A stretch of DNA of 64,000 nt from Opitutaceae bacterium (GCA_041395105.1 JAWLBB010000002.1:310001-374000), one strand, 5' to 3'; counted from the first letter of the stretch, positions 27,283-36,219 are shown. The notes: generated by a model not told the origin, from the letters alone. Numbers and translations are program-made.

Positions 27283-28005
27283 TCACAGAACCATGGTCGG
27301 TGCCGCCACATGGATCGGGATCAGCACATCGGCCAGGGCTTCCGGAGTCATCACGTCGAGTTCGGCGATGGTGTGGGCCTGCTCGATCCGGAACCGGTCG
27401 GAAGCGGTCCGGCGGAGGGCGGAAAGATGAGCGCCACAACCGATCTTCTCACCCAGGTCATGGGCCAGCGTCCGCACATAGGTGCCCTTGCTGCATTTGA
27501 CCCTGACCTCCAGGACCGGTGTCTCCATCCGAAGGAGTTCGAAGGCTGAGACCCGGACAAAACGCGGCTCCCGCTCGATCTCCTTGCCCTTGCGGGCCAG
27601 CTTGTAGAGAGGGACCCCATCCTTCTTGATCGCCGAGAACATCGGCGGCGTCTGGTACTGATCACCCACAAATGACTGGAGATGTGCCCTCATCGTCTCC
27701 TCGTCGAGATCCGGAACCGGTCGGGTCGACAGGACCTCCCCGTCGGCGTCATGGCTGTTCGTGGTCACACCGAGGGTGATCGACCCCTCATAGACCTTGT
27801 CCAGGCTCATCAGATATTGGGACAGACGGGTGGCCCGCCCGATCAGGAGAATGAGAAGGCCGGTCGCCATCGGATCGAGAGTGCCGGCATGACCGATCTT
27901 CTTCATCCTGAAGATCCGCCTCGCCCGTGCGACCACATCGTGGGAAGTGACCCCGGTCGGCTTGTCCACCAGGAGGACCCCTTCGTATCCGGATTTGTCG
28001 TTCAT
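27283..28005 (-). CDS. truB: tRNA pseudouridine(55) synthase
   Basis: The 240-residue protein contains GVLLVDKPTGVTSHDVV and the catalytic motif KIGHAGTLDPMATGLL with Asp44, followed by YEGSITLGVTTNSHDADGE, PMFSAIKKDGVPLYKLARKG and VKCSKGTYVRTLAHDLGE. TruB makes pseudouridine 55 in the tRNA T-loop. Its start overlaps the DHH phosphoesterase stop by four bases. The length is at the short end for the family because the extra C-terminal PUA domain is reduced. Confidence 0.96.
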   Translation of the reverse strand: MNDKSGYEGVLLVDKPTGVTSHDVVARARRIFRMKKIGHAGTLDPMATGLLILLIGRATRLSQYLMSLDKVYEGSITLGVTTNSHDADGEVLSTRPVPDLDEETMRAHLQSFVGDQYQTPPMFSAIKKDGVPLYKLARKGKEIEREPRFVRVSAFELLRMETPVLEVRVKCSKGTYVRTLAHDLGEKIGCGAHLSALRRTASDRFRIEQAHTIAELDVMTPEALADVLIPIHVAAPTMVL

Positions 28006-29024
28006 GGGGTCGCCTTTCGTCCGGCATCGACATCCATCAGGAGTTCGCCGATCGCAGAAATCAGGCGCGGATAGAAAACCTCGAAAGGGCCCGTCGTATT
28101 CAACCCAGCGGCACAGGCATGCCCGCCACCCGAGAACTGCTTGGCCACCCGGTCGACTCGGACGATCGGATCCTTGCTCCGGAGACTCCCCTTGATTCCC
28201 TTTGGCCGGTCCTCAATGAGCACACCCACATCGACTCCCTCGATTGAGCGCGCGTAGTCGACCAGGCCTTCCGTGTCTTCGTCGGTCGCTCCGGAACGGC
28301 GAAACGCCTCTTCGTCGAGAACGCCGACACAGACCCGGCCGTCGCACTCAAGTCGGAAGGACTCCAGAAAGTGGCCAAGGAGTTCCAACTTCGCAAATGA
28401 CTCCTTTTCGTAGAGTTCAGCGGTGGCATCCGCCGGGCGTGCGCCCAGTTCGAGAAGCCGACCGCTCAGCTCAAAAACCCGGCGGGAGGTCGAGGGATAG
28501 CAGAATTGGCCGGTGTCGGTGGCGATGCCGACGTAGAGTCCCAGCGCGGAGAGGGGGTCGATGGGCAGGCCGGCGTCCAGAAACAGGCCGGTCAGGATTT
28601 CGCCGGTCGCGGCCGAGTGATCGTCAATCAGGCTCAGTTCCGCATAGCGCGTATTGGACACGTGATGATCGATATTCCCGAGCGGCATGGGAAAGAGCTG
28701 CTTGACCAGGGCGCCTGAGCGCTTGTGGTCGGCGCAGTCGACGAATACAGCCCGGTGTCCGGAGGGCGTGAAGGCATCCACCTGCAGAAACGGGGTGTCT
28801 CCGACCAGGAACTCGAGACGCCGCGGCACCGGATCGGGATTGACGCAGACAGCGTCAACCCCCTGCGTTCTCAGCACCCGACAGAGAGCCACCTGGGAGC
28901 CGATGCAGTCACCATCCGGCCGGGCGTGCCCGAATACGACGACCGGACCGCGTTTCAGCAGGTCCAACAATCGGGCGAATGGCTCGAAAAGGTCGGGATA
29001 GAAAAGGTGGCGCTCGTTCATCAT
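28002..29024 (-). CDS. DHH-family phosphoesterase (NrnA-like)
   Basis: The 340-residue protein carries the DHH catalytic motifs VVFGHARPDGDCIGS, VFVDCADHKRSG, GNIDHHVSN and GLYVGIATDTGQF, with a C-terminal DHHA1 region ending SGGGHACAAGLN. It resembles NrnA (nano-RNase and pAp phosphatase), which degrades short RNA oligomers from the 5' end and recycles 3'-phosphoadenosine 5'-phosphate. The start ATG overlaps the rbfA stop (ATGATGA). The position between rbfA and truB is typical for NrnA-like genes in many phyla. Manganese dependence is a family property. Confidence 0.92.
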   Translation of the reverse strand: MMNERHLFYPDLFEPFARLLDLLKRGPVVVFGHARPDGDCIGSQVALCRVLRTQGVDAVCVNPDPVPRRLEFLVGDTPFLQVDAFTPSGHRAVFVDCADHKRSGALVKQLFPMPLGNIDHHVSNTRYAELSLIDDHSAATGEILTGLFLDAGLPIDPLSALGLYVGIATDTGQFCYPSTSRRVFELSGRLLELGARPADATAELYEKESFAKLELLGHFLESFRLECDGRVCVGVLDEEAFRRSGATDEDTEGLVDYARSIEGVDVGVLIEDRPKGIKGSLRSKDPIVRVDRVAKQFSGGGHACAAGLNTTGPFEVFYPRLISAIGELLMDVDAGRKATP

Positions 29025-29362
29025 TCAGGTATCTCGAGTTCGTCGAGGATCTTCAGGAGGCGGTCACCGCGCTCCAGAGAGGGATCAAAGTGAAACTCCA
29101 GCTTCGGGAGGTACTTCAGGGTGATCCGCTTGCCGAGCTCGAAACGGATGGCCGGGGTCTCGGTACGAAGCAATCGTTCCGCTTCAAGTTGCGCGTCGGT
29201 ATCCCCGATCACCGAGAAATAGACCCTGGCATGGTGGTGATCACTCGAGACATCAACACCCGTGATCGTGATCAAGGTGGTCCGGTCCTTCATCCGGGTA
29301 TGCAGAAAATCGCTGATCTCCCGCTTGATCAGCTCGTTAACCCGTACGTTGCGATTACCCAT
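29021..29362 (-). CDS. rbfA: 30S ribosome-binding factor A
   Basis: The protein is about 113 residues. The start at 29362 (MGNRNVRVNELIKREISD) has AAGGAG about 9 bases upstream, one of the few clear ribosome binding sites in this block. The KH-like fold signature is visible in TLITITGVDVSSDHHHARVYFSV, RFELGKRITLKYLPKLEFHFD. RbfA assists late maturation of the 16S rRNA 5' end. It sits between infB and the DHH gene with a four-base overlap to the latter. Confidence 0.93.
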   Translation of the reverse strand: MGNRNVRVNELIKREISDFLHTRMKDRTTLITITGVDVSSDHHHARVYFSVIGDTDAQLEAERLLRTETPAIRFELGKRITLKYLPKLEFHFDPSLERGDRLLKILDELEIPE

Positions 29363-29393
29363 TGCCGTCTCCTTCCATCCCATTTCGGCGCAC

Positions 29394-29427
29394 CCTTCGA
29401 CCACCGCTTCCGGGCGCCGGTCGAAGG
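29394..29427 (-). other. Hairpin in the infB-rbfA spacer
   Basis: CCTTCGACC (29394-29402) and GGTCGAAGG (29419-29427) form a perfect 9-bp stem with a 16-base loop in the 79-base gap between infB and rbfA. There is no T-run on the minus strand, so it is more likely an RNA-processing or stability element than a terminator. Confidence 0.4.
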
Positions 29428-29441
29428 AACGTCAATCCGTC

Positions 29442-31814
29442 TCAGAGGCTTGCCCGGAAGGTCTCGACCTCGAAGCATTCAATGACATCGCCCGCTTCGT
29501 AGTCGCTGTAATCCTTGAGGTGAATACCACACTCTGTTCCCGCCCGGACCTCCTTAACCTCGTCCTTCACGCGTCGAATGGTCTCGATACGGGTTTCGAC
29601 CTCGACCTTGCCCTTGCGCCGAACCCTTGAAAGTGCATTGACGACCACGCGGCCCTCAACCACCAGACAACCGGCGACACGACCATTCGAGATCTGGAAG
29701 ACCTGACGAACCTCGGCGGCACCGATCTTGGTTTCCTTGGTTTCCGGTTCGAGCAGGTCGGCCATCATGTCGCGAACGCGATCGACAAGCTCGTAGATGA
29801 TCTGGAATGAGTGGATCTCCACACCGTGATGCTTGGCCAGGGCCTTGACCCCGTTCTCAAGTCCGGCATTGAACCCGACAATGATGGCCTCCGAGGCCCC
29901 GGCGATCAGGACGTCGTTCTTGCTGATCAGGCCAACCTCACCCTGGATGATCTCAAGGGAGACCTTGTCGCTCTTGATTCCACGCAGAACGGATTCGACC
30001 GCCTCGACCGAACCAAAGACATCGGCCTTGAGCACGATCCGCAGGATCTTCTTGCGCGCGGCGGCCATCGCCAGGAAGAGGTTCTCGACCGACTGCGGAA
30101 CGTCATCCGGTTCGGATACGGCCTGCTGCTTGCGGTACTCGTACTCACGCTCCTCCGCCAGCTTCTTCGCCTCCCGCTCGTTCTTCACTGTCTCAAATAT
30201 CTGACCGCACTCCGGCGTGCCGGACCAGCCGATGACCCGGACCGGGGTGGACGGTCCGGCCTCGCGCACCGCTTTGCCATGCTCGTTGAACATCGCCTTG
30301 ACCTTGGTGTAGTGATGACCACAGACCAGGGCGTCGCCCGGCTTGAGTGTTCCGGCCTGGACGATGACAGTGGCCGTCGGTCCGCGCCCGACTTCCATCT
30401 GCGCCTCAATGACCACGCCGCTGGCCGGCTTTTTCGGATTCGCCTTGAGCTCGAGAAGCTCCGCCTGCAGGAGAATCATTTCGAGCAGGGTATCCACTCC
30501 GTCACCACGAATGGCCGAAACCGGAACCGTGATGGTCTCGCCACCCCAGTCTTCCGGCATGAGGTTTCGTTCCTGGAGCTGAGTTTTCACCCGATCGATA
30601 TTGGCACCTTTGGTGTCGATCTTGTTGATCGCGACAATCGGAGTGACTCCGGCATTGCGGATGTGCTTGAGCGCTTCGTCCGTCTGCGGCATGAAACCGT
30701 CATCGGCGGCCACCACCAGGATGGCCACATCGGTCACGTTGGCACCGCGAGCCCGCATTTCGTTGAAGGCGGCATGACCCGGAGTGTCGATGAAGGTGAT
30801 CTTCTTGCCTTGGATCTCGGCCTGATATGCCCCGATATGCTGGGTGATCCCTCCGAATTCGCCCGCGACCACGTTGGCCTGGCGAATCCGGTCGAGAAGG
30901 GACGTCTTCCCATGATCCACGTGACCGAGGATGCAGGCGACCGGAGGTCTCGGCTCAAGCAAAAGGCTCTCATCCTCCACTTTCTTCGCCGGCTTCTTCT
31001 TTTCGGCCGCGGCTGCAGCGACCGCATCCCCACGGTGACGGACGTCGAGAATGACCCCATGCTTCTCGGCCAACTCAACCGCGACCGGCTCCTCGATGCT
31101 TTGGTTCATCGAGGCAAAGATCCCCATCTCCATCAGCTCGGAAATCAGCTTGAAGGGCTTCAGGCCGAGCGCGAGGGCGAAGTCGCGCACCACGATCGGC
31201 GGTTTGACCTGAATCGTCCTGATCTCTCCCGATCCACGGCTGTCCGCCGCGGCAGTGTCAGCGGGTCCGACTGAAACCGGCGCCGGATTCTGTGGCTGTG
31301 GGACCACCAGCGGCGGGACACCGGGAGACGGCGCGTGAACCGGCGGATGGACTACCCGGGGCGGAGGAGGAGTCACCGGCGTGTTCAACCCCGAAGCCGG
31401 GGTCACCGGATGCGGGTGGCGCACCGGCGGCGGAATGGACGGCGGGGGTGCGGCGAGCGGGCGCGGCGTCACTGCCGGAGCCGGTTTCGGGCGACTGGCC
31501 TCAAGGGCGGCCTCCTTCTCCTGGGCGACCTGTTCCGCCGACTTGACAAAGACGCCGGGTGGCAGCCTTGGGCCCGCTGGTTTGGCCGGTTCCTTTGTCT
31601 CCTCAGCCGGCAACGACTCGGCCGCGGCGGCCTCAGCGGCCGACGCTTCAGCTCTTGCCTTGGCCGCGAATTCATCGACCAAGGCATCGGCGGAGATATT
31701 GTCGACTGTGCTGGAAGCACTGGTCACGTTGAACCCGCGCTCCTGCAGGAGAGCGAGGAGTTCCTTGTTCTCGACGCCGATCTTTTTGGAAAGCTGATGG
31801 ATGCGGATGCTCAT
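29442..31814 (-). CDS. infB: Translation initiation factor IF-2
   Basis: The 790-residue protein has an N-terminal IF2_N domain (MSIRIHQLSKKIGVENKELL), a Glu/Ala then Pro-rich linker (about 60-200), and the GTPase domain from about 295 with G1 GHVDHGKTSLLD, G3 DTPGHAAFNEMRARG and G4 NKID. Domains II-IV follow with PVRVIGWSGTPECGQIF and VVEGRVVVNALSRVRR. IF-2 brings initiator tRNA to the 30S subunit. The gene lies 61 bases after nusA, the standard order. The long proline-rich linker is typical of high-GC bacteria. Confidence 0.97.
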   Translation of the reverse strand: MSIRIHQLSKKIGVENKELLALLQERGFNVTSASSTVDNISADALVDEFAAKARAEASAAEAAAAESLPAEETKEPAKPAGPRLPPGVFVKSAEQVAQEKEAALEASRPKPAPAVTPRPLAAPPPSIPPPVRHPHPVTPASGLNTPVTPPPPRVVHPPVHAPSPGVPPLVVPQPQNPAPVSVGPADTAAADSRGSGEIRTIQVKPPIVVRDFALALGLKPFKLISELMEMGIFASMNQSIEEPVAVELAEKHGVILDVRHRGDAVAAAAAEKKKPAKKVEDESLLLEPRPPVACILGHVDHGKTSLLDRIRQANVVAGEFGGITQHIGAYQAEIQGKKITFIDTPGHAAFNEMRARGANVTDVAILVVAADDGFMPQTDEALKHIRNAGVTPIVAINKIDTKGANIDRVKTQLQERNLMPEDWGGETITVPVSAIRGDGVDTLLEMILLQAELLELKANPKKPASGVVIEAQMEVGRGPTATVIVQAGTLKPGDALVCGHHYTKVKAMFNEHGKAVREAGPSTPVRVIGWSGTPECGQIFETVKNEREAKKLAEEREYEYRKQQAVSEPDDVPQSVENLFLAMAAARKKILRIVLKADVFGSVEAVESVLRGIKSDKVSLEIIQGEVGLISKNDVLIAGASEAIIVGFNAGLENGVKALAKHHGVEIHSFQIIYELVDRVRDMMADLLEPETKETKIGAAEVRQVFQISNGRVAGCLVVEGRVVVNALSRVRRKGKVEVETRIETIRRVKDEVKEVRAGTECGIHLKDYSDYEAGDVIECFEVETFRASL

Positions 31815-31875
31815 TGAGTGGGAAGTGAATCGGGCGAATGTCGCAGGTCGTGACGACTAAGCGCTCTCGGTGACT

Positions 31876-33135
31876 TCAGGATGTGATCTTCTGAGATTGA
31901 TTGAATGCGTTGACTTTCTTGAGAACAGAGGCGGCCTGTTCGTCGGTGAAGCCGGCCTCAACGAGATCATCCGCCTCCACCCCGATAAAGGCGTCTGGAC
32001 TGATCAAGCCCATCGCGACCAGACGTTGGGCTGTCTCGTCGTCTATGCCCGGGATCTGGTTGAGACCTTCGACGGCACTCCTGACCTTGCCCTCCATGCC
32101 CATCTTTTCGGTCTGAACCTTGCCAATATCGACCTTCCAGCCGATCAGACGGGAGGTCAACCGGGCATTCTGCCCTTTCCGGCCGATGGCCACCGCGAGA
32201 TCCTCTTCGGAAACCTCGATCGCGATACGGCGGCCGACTTCATCCATCCGTATGTTCCGGAGGACGGCCGGCTTGAGCGCCTCGATGATCATTTCCTTGG
32301 GATCGGCAAAGTAACGATTGATATCGATCTTCTCCCCACCGAGCTCTCGAACGATGCTCTTGACCCGTGCGCCCCGCGCCCCGACACAGGCACCGACCGG
32401 GTCGACCTTGGGGTCCGTGCTCGAGACCGCAACTTTCGTGCGGTATCCCGGCTCACGGGCAAACGCTTCGATCTTCACCGTCCCATCCGCGATTTCCGTG
32501 ACCTCCAGTTCGAACAGCCGGCGGACAAAACGATTGCTCGCGCGACTGAGGACAAGCTCGGGACCGCGATTGGTCGACTCGATCGCCAGAAGAAGGCAGC
32601 GGATACGCTCACCCGGAGAGTAATCCTCTCCCGGCACCTGTTCGCGGTGGGGCAGGACGGCTTCCGCCTTGCCAAGATCGATGTAAAGATCGCCCCGCTC
32701 CCGTCGCCGCACAATTCCGCTGACCACATCCCCGACCAGATCCTTGTAGTCGTCGTAAATCCGTTCTTTTTCGAACTGACGGATCCGCTGCATGATGGCC
32801 TGACGGGCCGTCTGGGCTGCAATGCGGCCCAGGAAGGCCGGGTCCATCTCCCGCTCAATGACATCGCCGATCTGGGCACCGGGCTGGATCGCCTGGGCTT
32901 TTTCGACGTGGATCTCCAGTTTCGGATCACTTACCGAGTCGACCACCTTGAGAATCGACCAGGCGGCCAGGCCACCGGTCTTGGGATCAATTTCTATCTT
33001 GAGCTCCTGGCCTGCGTTCACGCCACGGTCAGCCGCATTCTTGATAGCCGTGATGATGGCGGAGATCATGTCTTCACGACCGATCCCCTTCTCCTTTTCC
33101 ATGTACTCAAGGACGGATAGAATTTCGCTGCTCAT
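31876..33135 (-). CDS. nusA: Transcription termination/antitermination factor NusA
   Basis: The 419-residue protein has the N-terminal polymerase-binding domain (1-130), an S1 domain (about 135-200), two KH domains (KVAVSSTDPKVDPVGACVGARGARVKSI and EDLAVAIGRKGQNARLTSRLIGWKV) and a short acidic helix-hairpin-helix-like C-terminus (IPGIDDETAQRLVAMGLISPDAF). NusA modulates pausing, termination and antitermination. The usual upstream neighbour rimP is absent. The leader carries its own promoter and a terminator-like hairpin (separate entries). The start has no Shine-Dalgarno site. Confidence 0.96.
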   Translation of the reverse strand: MSSEILSVLEYMEKEKGIGREDMISAIITAIKNAADRGVNAGQELKIEIDPKTGGLAAWSILKVVDSVSDPKLEIHVEKAQAIQPGAQIGDVIEREMDPAFLGRIAAQTARQAIMQRIRQFEKERIYDDYKDLVGDVVSGIVRRRERGDLYIDLGKAEAVLPHREQVPGEDYSPGERIRCLLLAIESTNRGPELVLSRASNRFVRRLFELEVTEIADGTVKIEAFAREPGYRTKVAVSSTDPKVDPVGACVGARGARVKSIVRELGGEKIDINRYFADPKEMIIEALKPAVLRNIRMDEVGRRIAIEVSEEDLAVAIGRKGQNARLTSRLIGWKVDIGKVQTEKMGMEGKVRSAVEGLNQIPGIDDETAQRLVAMGLISPDAFIGVEADDLVEAGFTDEQAASVLKKVNAFNQSQKITS

Positions 33136-33149
33136 GATTGTAAAAAGGG

Positions 33150-33175
33150 AAAAAAAAGGTGGGCCAAAGACCCAC
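33150..33175 (-). terminator. Terminator-like hairpin in the nusA leader (possible attenuator)
   Basis: On the minus strand GGTGGGT (33175-33169) pairs with GCCCACC (33163-33157) around a 5-base loop, followed directly by seven T (33156-33150). It lies about 15 bases upstream of the nusA start and downstream of the predicted nusA promoter, so nusA transcripts must pass it. It may also end transcripts from the DUF2851 gene. Confidence 0.65.
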
Positions 33176-33207
33176 CGTAAAAGTAAGTGCTGTGGAGGAA
33201 AAGGACA

Positions 33208-33236
33208 TTTATTTTTTCAGCAGAGCACGATGTCAA
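33208..33236 (-). promoter_or_regulatory. Sigma-70 promoter for the nusA-infB block
   Basis: On the minus strand a perfect TTGACA (33236-33231) is followed, after exactly 17 bases, by AATAAA (33213-33208), a 4-of-6 match to TATAAT. Transcription would start near 33201 and give a leader of about 65 bases before nusA. The region is AT-rich compared with its surroundings. Confidence 0.6.
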
Positions 33237-33273
33237 GCATCCCGGCAGAGACTGCCGGCCCCGGCTCGGCCCT

Positions 33274-34512
33274 TCAGCCCTCTATCGGCAGCCCCAAAAG
33301 CAGGCCGATCAATCCCTGAAACCACCCTTGGGTGAACGGGGTGCTCCGGTCCTTTCCAGCGACTCCCGCCTGCTTGAGCGTCGAGCGCCAGCGTTCGGGC
33401 ACGTCCCCGGCCGGCCAGGCGAACCAGAGAGCGAAGAGATCCGAATTCCCGCGGGTCGCCAACAGGGGTAAAAACCCATCGACCGCCATCGAATCCGCCC
33501 TCGGCCCGGAAACGGCCCGGTTCATCACGACGGTCTTGAGCCGCCGGCGCAGGTGGAACAGGTCCAGAGTCCGTCTCAATTCGCCCACCGATCCGTCGAC
33601 AGAGCCGGGCATCAACGCTGCCAGGGATCCTGGCCATTCATCCAGACGCTCGATCCAACTGCCCGCACCCGACGCCATGACCGCGTATTGATTCAGCCGG
33701 ATCCGTGGCTGGTTGGCCGGCCGGACCCCCTGGAATTGCCAGGGAATATCGGAACGCCCCAGGATCTCATCAGGATCCGCTTCCCGCTCCCCCCAGGTCT
33801 CGACCGGGTAGCGATCCGCCGTCATCAGCATGGCCGACCGGTTCCGGCTGTAGCCCAGAATCTCCATCGCCGATGCGTGACAGGCCCGGGACCACCCGAG
33901 CCGCTTGATCCGGATTCCGGCAAAATGCACCTTCAGATTCCATCGCTCCCGGGCCAGTTGCCGTAGCCGCGCCCGACGCTCTTCTGGCTCCAGCTCAAGC
34001 AGAAGCTCCAGAGCGCGATCGTCCGACAGGCCTGAAATTCGCGCGACCGCATCATTCGCAGCGTATTCCTCAAGGTCATGCCAGAGAAGGTCTACCAGAA
34101 CCGCCATCTCGATTTCCCGACCTCTCCGGGTCAGAGCCGGGTGCCGCCCGGATCCCCCGGGAAACAAAACGAGGTGCAGAATCACCTTTTCATAGGCAGG
34201 GTCGTGCTGGTGACCGTGAGTAAACCAGTCGGCCTCACGGAAATGGATCTCCACATCGCCGGTCATTCGTCGGCCATCGATCTCAAGGTCCGCCCCGAGG
34301 AAATCCGGGCCTCCCAACAGGTTCCACTCCCCCGGCCGAATCACCCGGATAGTCTTGCCGGAGACCGTGTGCAGGCGGGCGAGGTCCAATTCACCGCGCA
34401 GCCAGATCCGCTGGATAAGGCGTTCCGAAACCTGGTAGGGACCGTAGAGTCCCTGAAACTCCTCAACCCGATCCCGAGGCGGGGCCGAAGCCCTGTCTGC
34501 GTGTGGCTTCAT
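33274..34512 (-). CDS. DUF2851 family protein
   Basis: The 412-residue protein contains ERLIQRIWLRGELDLARL, GKTIRVIRPGEWNLLGGPDF and GDVEIHFREADWFTHGHQHDPAY, the conserved core of the DUF2851 family. The function is unknown; the conserved Glu, Asp and His residues suggest an enzyme. Its start overlaps the stop of the NYN-domain gene by four bases, so both are probably made together. It ends 38 bases before the predicted nusA promoter. Confidence 0.82.
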   Translation of the reverse strand: MKPHADRASAPPRDRVEEFQGLYGPYQVSERLIQRIWLRGELDLARLHTVSGKTIRVIRPGEWNLLGGPDFLGADLEIDGRRMTGDVEIHFREADWFTHGHQHDPAYEKVILHLVLFPGGSGRHPALTRRGREIEMAVLVDLLWHDLEEYAANDAVARISGLSDDRALELLLELEPEERRARLRQLARERWNLKVHFAGIRIKRLGWSRACHASAMEILGYSRNRSAMLMTADRYPVETWGEREADPDEILGRSDIPWQFQGVRPANQPRIRLNQYAVMASGAGSWIERLDEWPGSLAALMPGSVDGSVGELRRTLDLFHLRRRLKTVVMNRAVSGPRADSMAVDGFLPLLATRGNSDLFALWFAWPAGDVPERWRSTLKQAGVAGKDRSTPFTQGWFQGLIGLLLGLPIEG

Positions 34513-35087
34513 AAGGGAATCACGTTTCCGAACGGTTTGTTGCCCGAATCCCGGCTGACCCGGCCCGCCTGCCGGAGCTCGCAGCGCTCGACCCAGGCTT
34601 TGAAGTTGTCCGGGGAAATCGTATGGGCACCGAGCGCTTCGACGGTGGAGCGCTCCTGCCGATCACCGGTCGCCACCGTGATCTGACCGGCCGGGCCGGG
34701 AGTGCCACCCACCAACTGCTCGATGATATCATCCGCTGTCATCGAAGCCGGCGAGAAGATCACCGCACAGTCCGACGACCGCGCCGCATCCTCCGTGCTG
34801 ACCCCGTCGCCGTCACCGTCAAAGACGACGGTCACGCGGATATCCTCTGTATCATGGATCAAAAGGCCCGCCGCGATGACCCTCGCCCGCGCACTCTCCA
34901 TCGAGCGCCCCCTCAAAAGGCGGGAATCCGTCCACGCATGGAGGATATTGTGCCCGTCGATGATCAGGTGGCGTCCGGATTTCACGGAAACGACCAAAGA
35001 TCCCACTGCCTCGAAAGGCAATCCCCCGATGGCGGGAACATCAGCCGCCTGCCGGAAACGGCCGAACACCCTTGACCCATCCGCCAC
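34509..35087 (-). CDS. NYN-domain (YacP/Rae1-like) ribonuclease candidate
   Basis: The protein is up to 192 residues. The core LIIDGHNILHAW, a second acidic motif VVFDGDGDGVS, then DDIIEQL and ITVATGDRQERSTVEALGAHTIS matches the YacP/DUF901 branch of NYN (PIN-like) nucleases. Bacillus Rae1, a member, cleaves mRNA in the ribosome A site. The conserved aspartates that bind metal are present. The N-terminal 37 residues before the core look non-conserved, so the true start may lie further in. It is divergent from the SPFH gene across a 37-base gap. Confidence 0.75.
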   Translation of the reverse strand: MADGSRVFGRFRQAADVPAIGGLPFEAVGSLVVSVKSGRHLIIDGHNILHAWTDSRLLRGRSMESARARVIAAGLLIHDTEDIRVTVVFDGDGDGVSTEDAARSSDCAVIFSPASMTADDIIEQLVGGTPGPAGQITVATGDRQERSTVEALGAHTISPDNFKAWVERCELRQAGRVSRDSGNKPFGNVIPL

Positions 35088-35124
35088 CTCGAGGAATCCT
35101 TGACCCTACTCGAACCAGAAAACC

Positions 35125-35940
35125 ATGTCACAACGCGCCATCAGCCAACTCGTCGGTCTCGGTATCATCATTTTCGTCCTCGTCATCGGAGGATCCCAGG
35201 CAACCTACGTGGTCGATCCCGGTTACCGCGGTGTCCAGGTGACCCTCGGCAACGTGTCCCCGGATTTCAAGCCGGAGGGATTCGGCCTCAAGACTCCTTT
35301 TGTCTCTTCGATCATTCCGGTTTCCGTCCGTCAGCGGACCGTCCCCTTCCAGACTGAGTGCTACTCGTCCGATCTCCAGCAGGTCAATGTGAAGCTCAAC
35401 ATTCTCTTCCGAATCCCTCAGGAATCGGTAGTGGCCATCTATCAGGAATACGCCGGGGATCCCTTCGACAGCCTGATTGCTCCGCGAGTCGCCGAGGCTC
35501 TGAAGGAAGTGGCCGCCACCCGCAGCGCCGAACGCATTGTCCAGGCCCGCGAAGAGGTCAAGATCAAGACCCTTGAAGGCACCAAGTCAAAGGTCTCGAA
35601 TCTGATCAATATCGTGGATGTCACCATTATCGATATCGCCCTTTCCCGGGAGTTGGAATCCGCCATCGAAGCCAAGATGGTCCAGGAACAGGAGGCGGCC
35701 AAGGCCCGCTTCACCCAGCAAAAAGCCCAGATCGAAGCGGAAACCGCCATCATCAAGGCCAAGGGCGAAGCCGAAGCCATCCGGATTCGCGGCGACGCCC
35801 TCAGGGACAACCCCGCTCTGATCAATCTGCAGATCGTCGAAAAGTGGGACGGCCGAACCCCCCTGGTTGTCGGTGGAGGTGGCGACGGCGGATCCAATAT
35901 CCTCCTGCCGATTGGAACCCTCCAACGTGAGGAGCCCTGA
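35125..35940 (+). CDS. SPFH/prohibitin-family membrane protein (HflC-like)
   Basis: The 271-residue protein has one N-terminal membrane helix (LVGLGIIIFVLVIGG), then the SPFH domain: YVVDPGYRGVQVTLGNV, FGLKTPFVSSIIPVSVRQRT, VNVKLNILFRIP. A charged coiled coil (EAAKARFTQQKAQIEAETAIIK type) follows, and a C-terminal tail of glycine-rich sequence. It resembles prohibitins and HflC, which form large rings at the membrane and often regulate FtsH-type proteases. A small two-helix membrane protein follows 30 bases downstream. Confidence 0.87.
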   Translation: MSQRAISQLVGLGIIIFVLVIGGSQATYVVDPGYRGVQVTLGNVSPDFKPEGFGLKTPFVSSIIPVSVRQRTVPFQTECYSSDLQQVNVKLNILFRIPQESVVAIYQEYAGDPFDSLIAPRVAEALKEVAATRSAERIVQAREEVKIKTLEGTKSKVSNLINIVDVTIIDIALSRELESAIEAKMVQEQEAAKARFTQQKAQIEAETAIIKAKGEAEAIRIRGDALRDNPALINLQIVEKWDGRTPLVVGGGGDGGSNILLPIGTLQREEP

Positions 35941-35970
35941 GGCGCAAGGCATCAGGGGGCCCCAGGCAAA

Positions 35971-36219
35971 ATGGAAAAAGAACCGAAATGGGAGGTCGTC
36001 AGCGACGAACCCAAAGATCCCGGCAGGGGAAAGCGAACCGGTAAATACGCCGGGATCGGCCTGCTCCTGGTGGTTGCGATTGTTCTCGTCGTTATCTTTC
36101 CGCCGGTTCTCGCTTTTGTCGAACTGGCCGCCCGTCAATTGCGCTATCTCTGGTGGCTCGTCCTGCTCCTTGCCCTCGGCATCTGGTTGGTCATCGGCAC
36201 CAGGAAGTCAAAGAAATAG
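35971..36219 (+). CDS. Small two-helix membrane protein
   Basis: The 82-residue protein begins MEKEPKWEVVSDEPKDPG, with a charged N-terminus of about 24 residues, then two hydrophobic helices (IGLLLVVAIVLVVIFPPVL and LWWLVLLLALGIWLVIG) and a basic end (TRKSKK). Both ends are predicted to be cytoplasmic. Its position 30 bases after the SPFH gene suggests it is a partner or membrane anchor of that complex. The family is not recognised. Confidence 0.7.
   Translation: MEKEPKWEVVSDEPKDPGRGKRTGKYAGIGLLLVVAIVLVVIFPPVLAFVELAARQLRYLWWLVLLLALGIWLVIGTRKSKK

Noticed and set aside
29811..31274. Long open frame on the plus strand opposite infB
   Set aside because: infB is certain on the minus strand and the antisense translation has no family resemblance.
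31870..33120. 416-residue open frame on the plus strand opposite nusA
   Set aside because: nusA is certain; this is a shadow frame.
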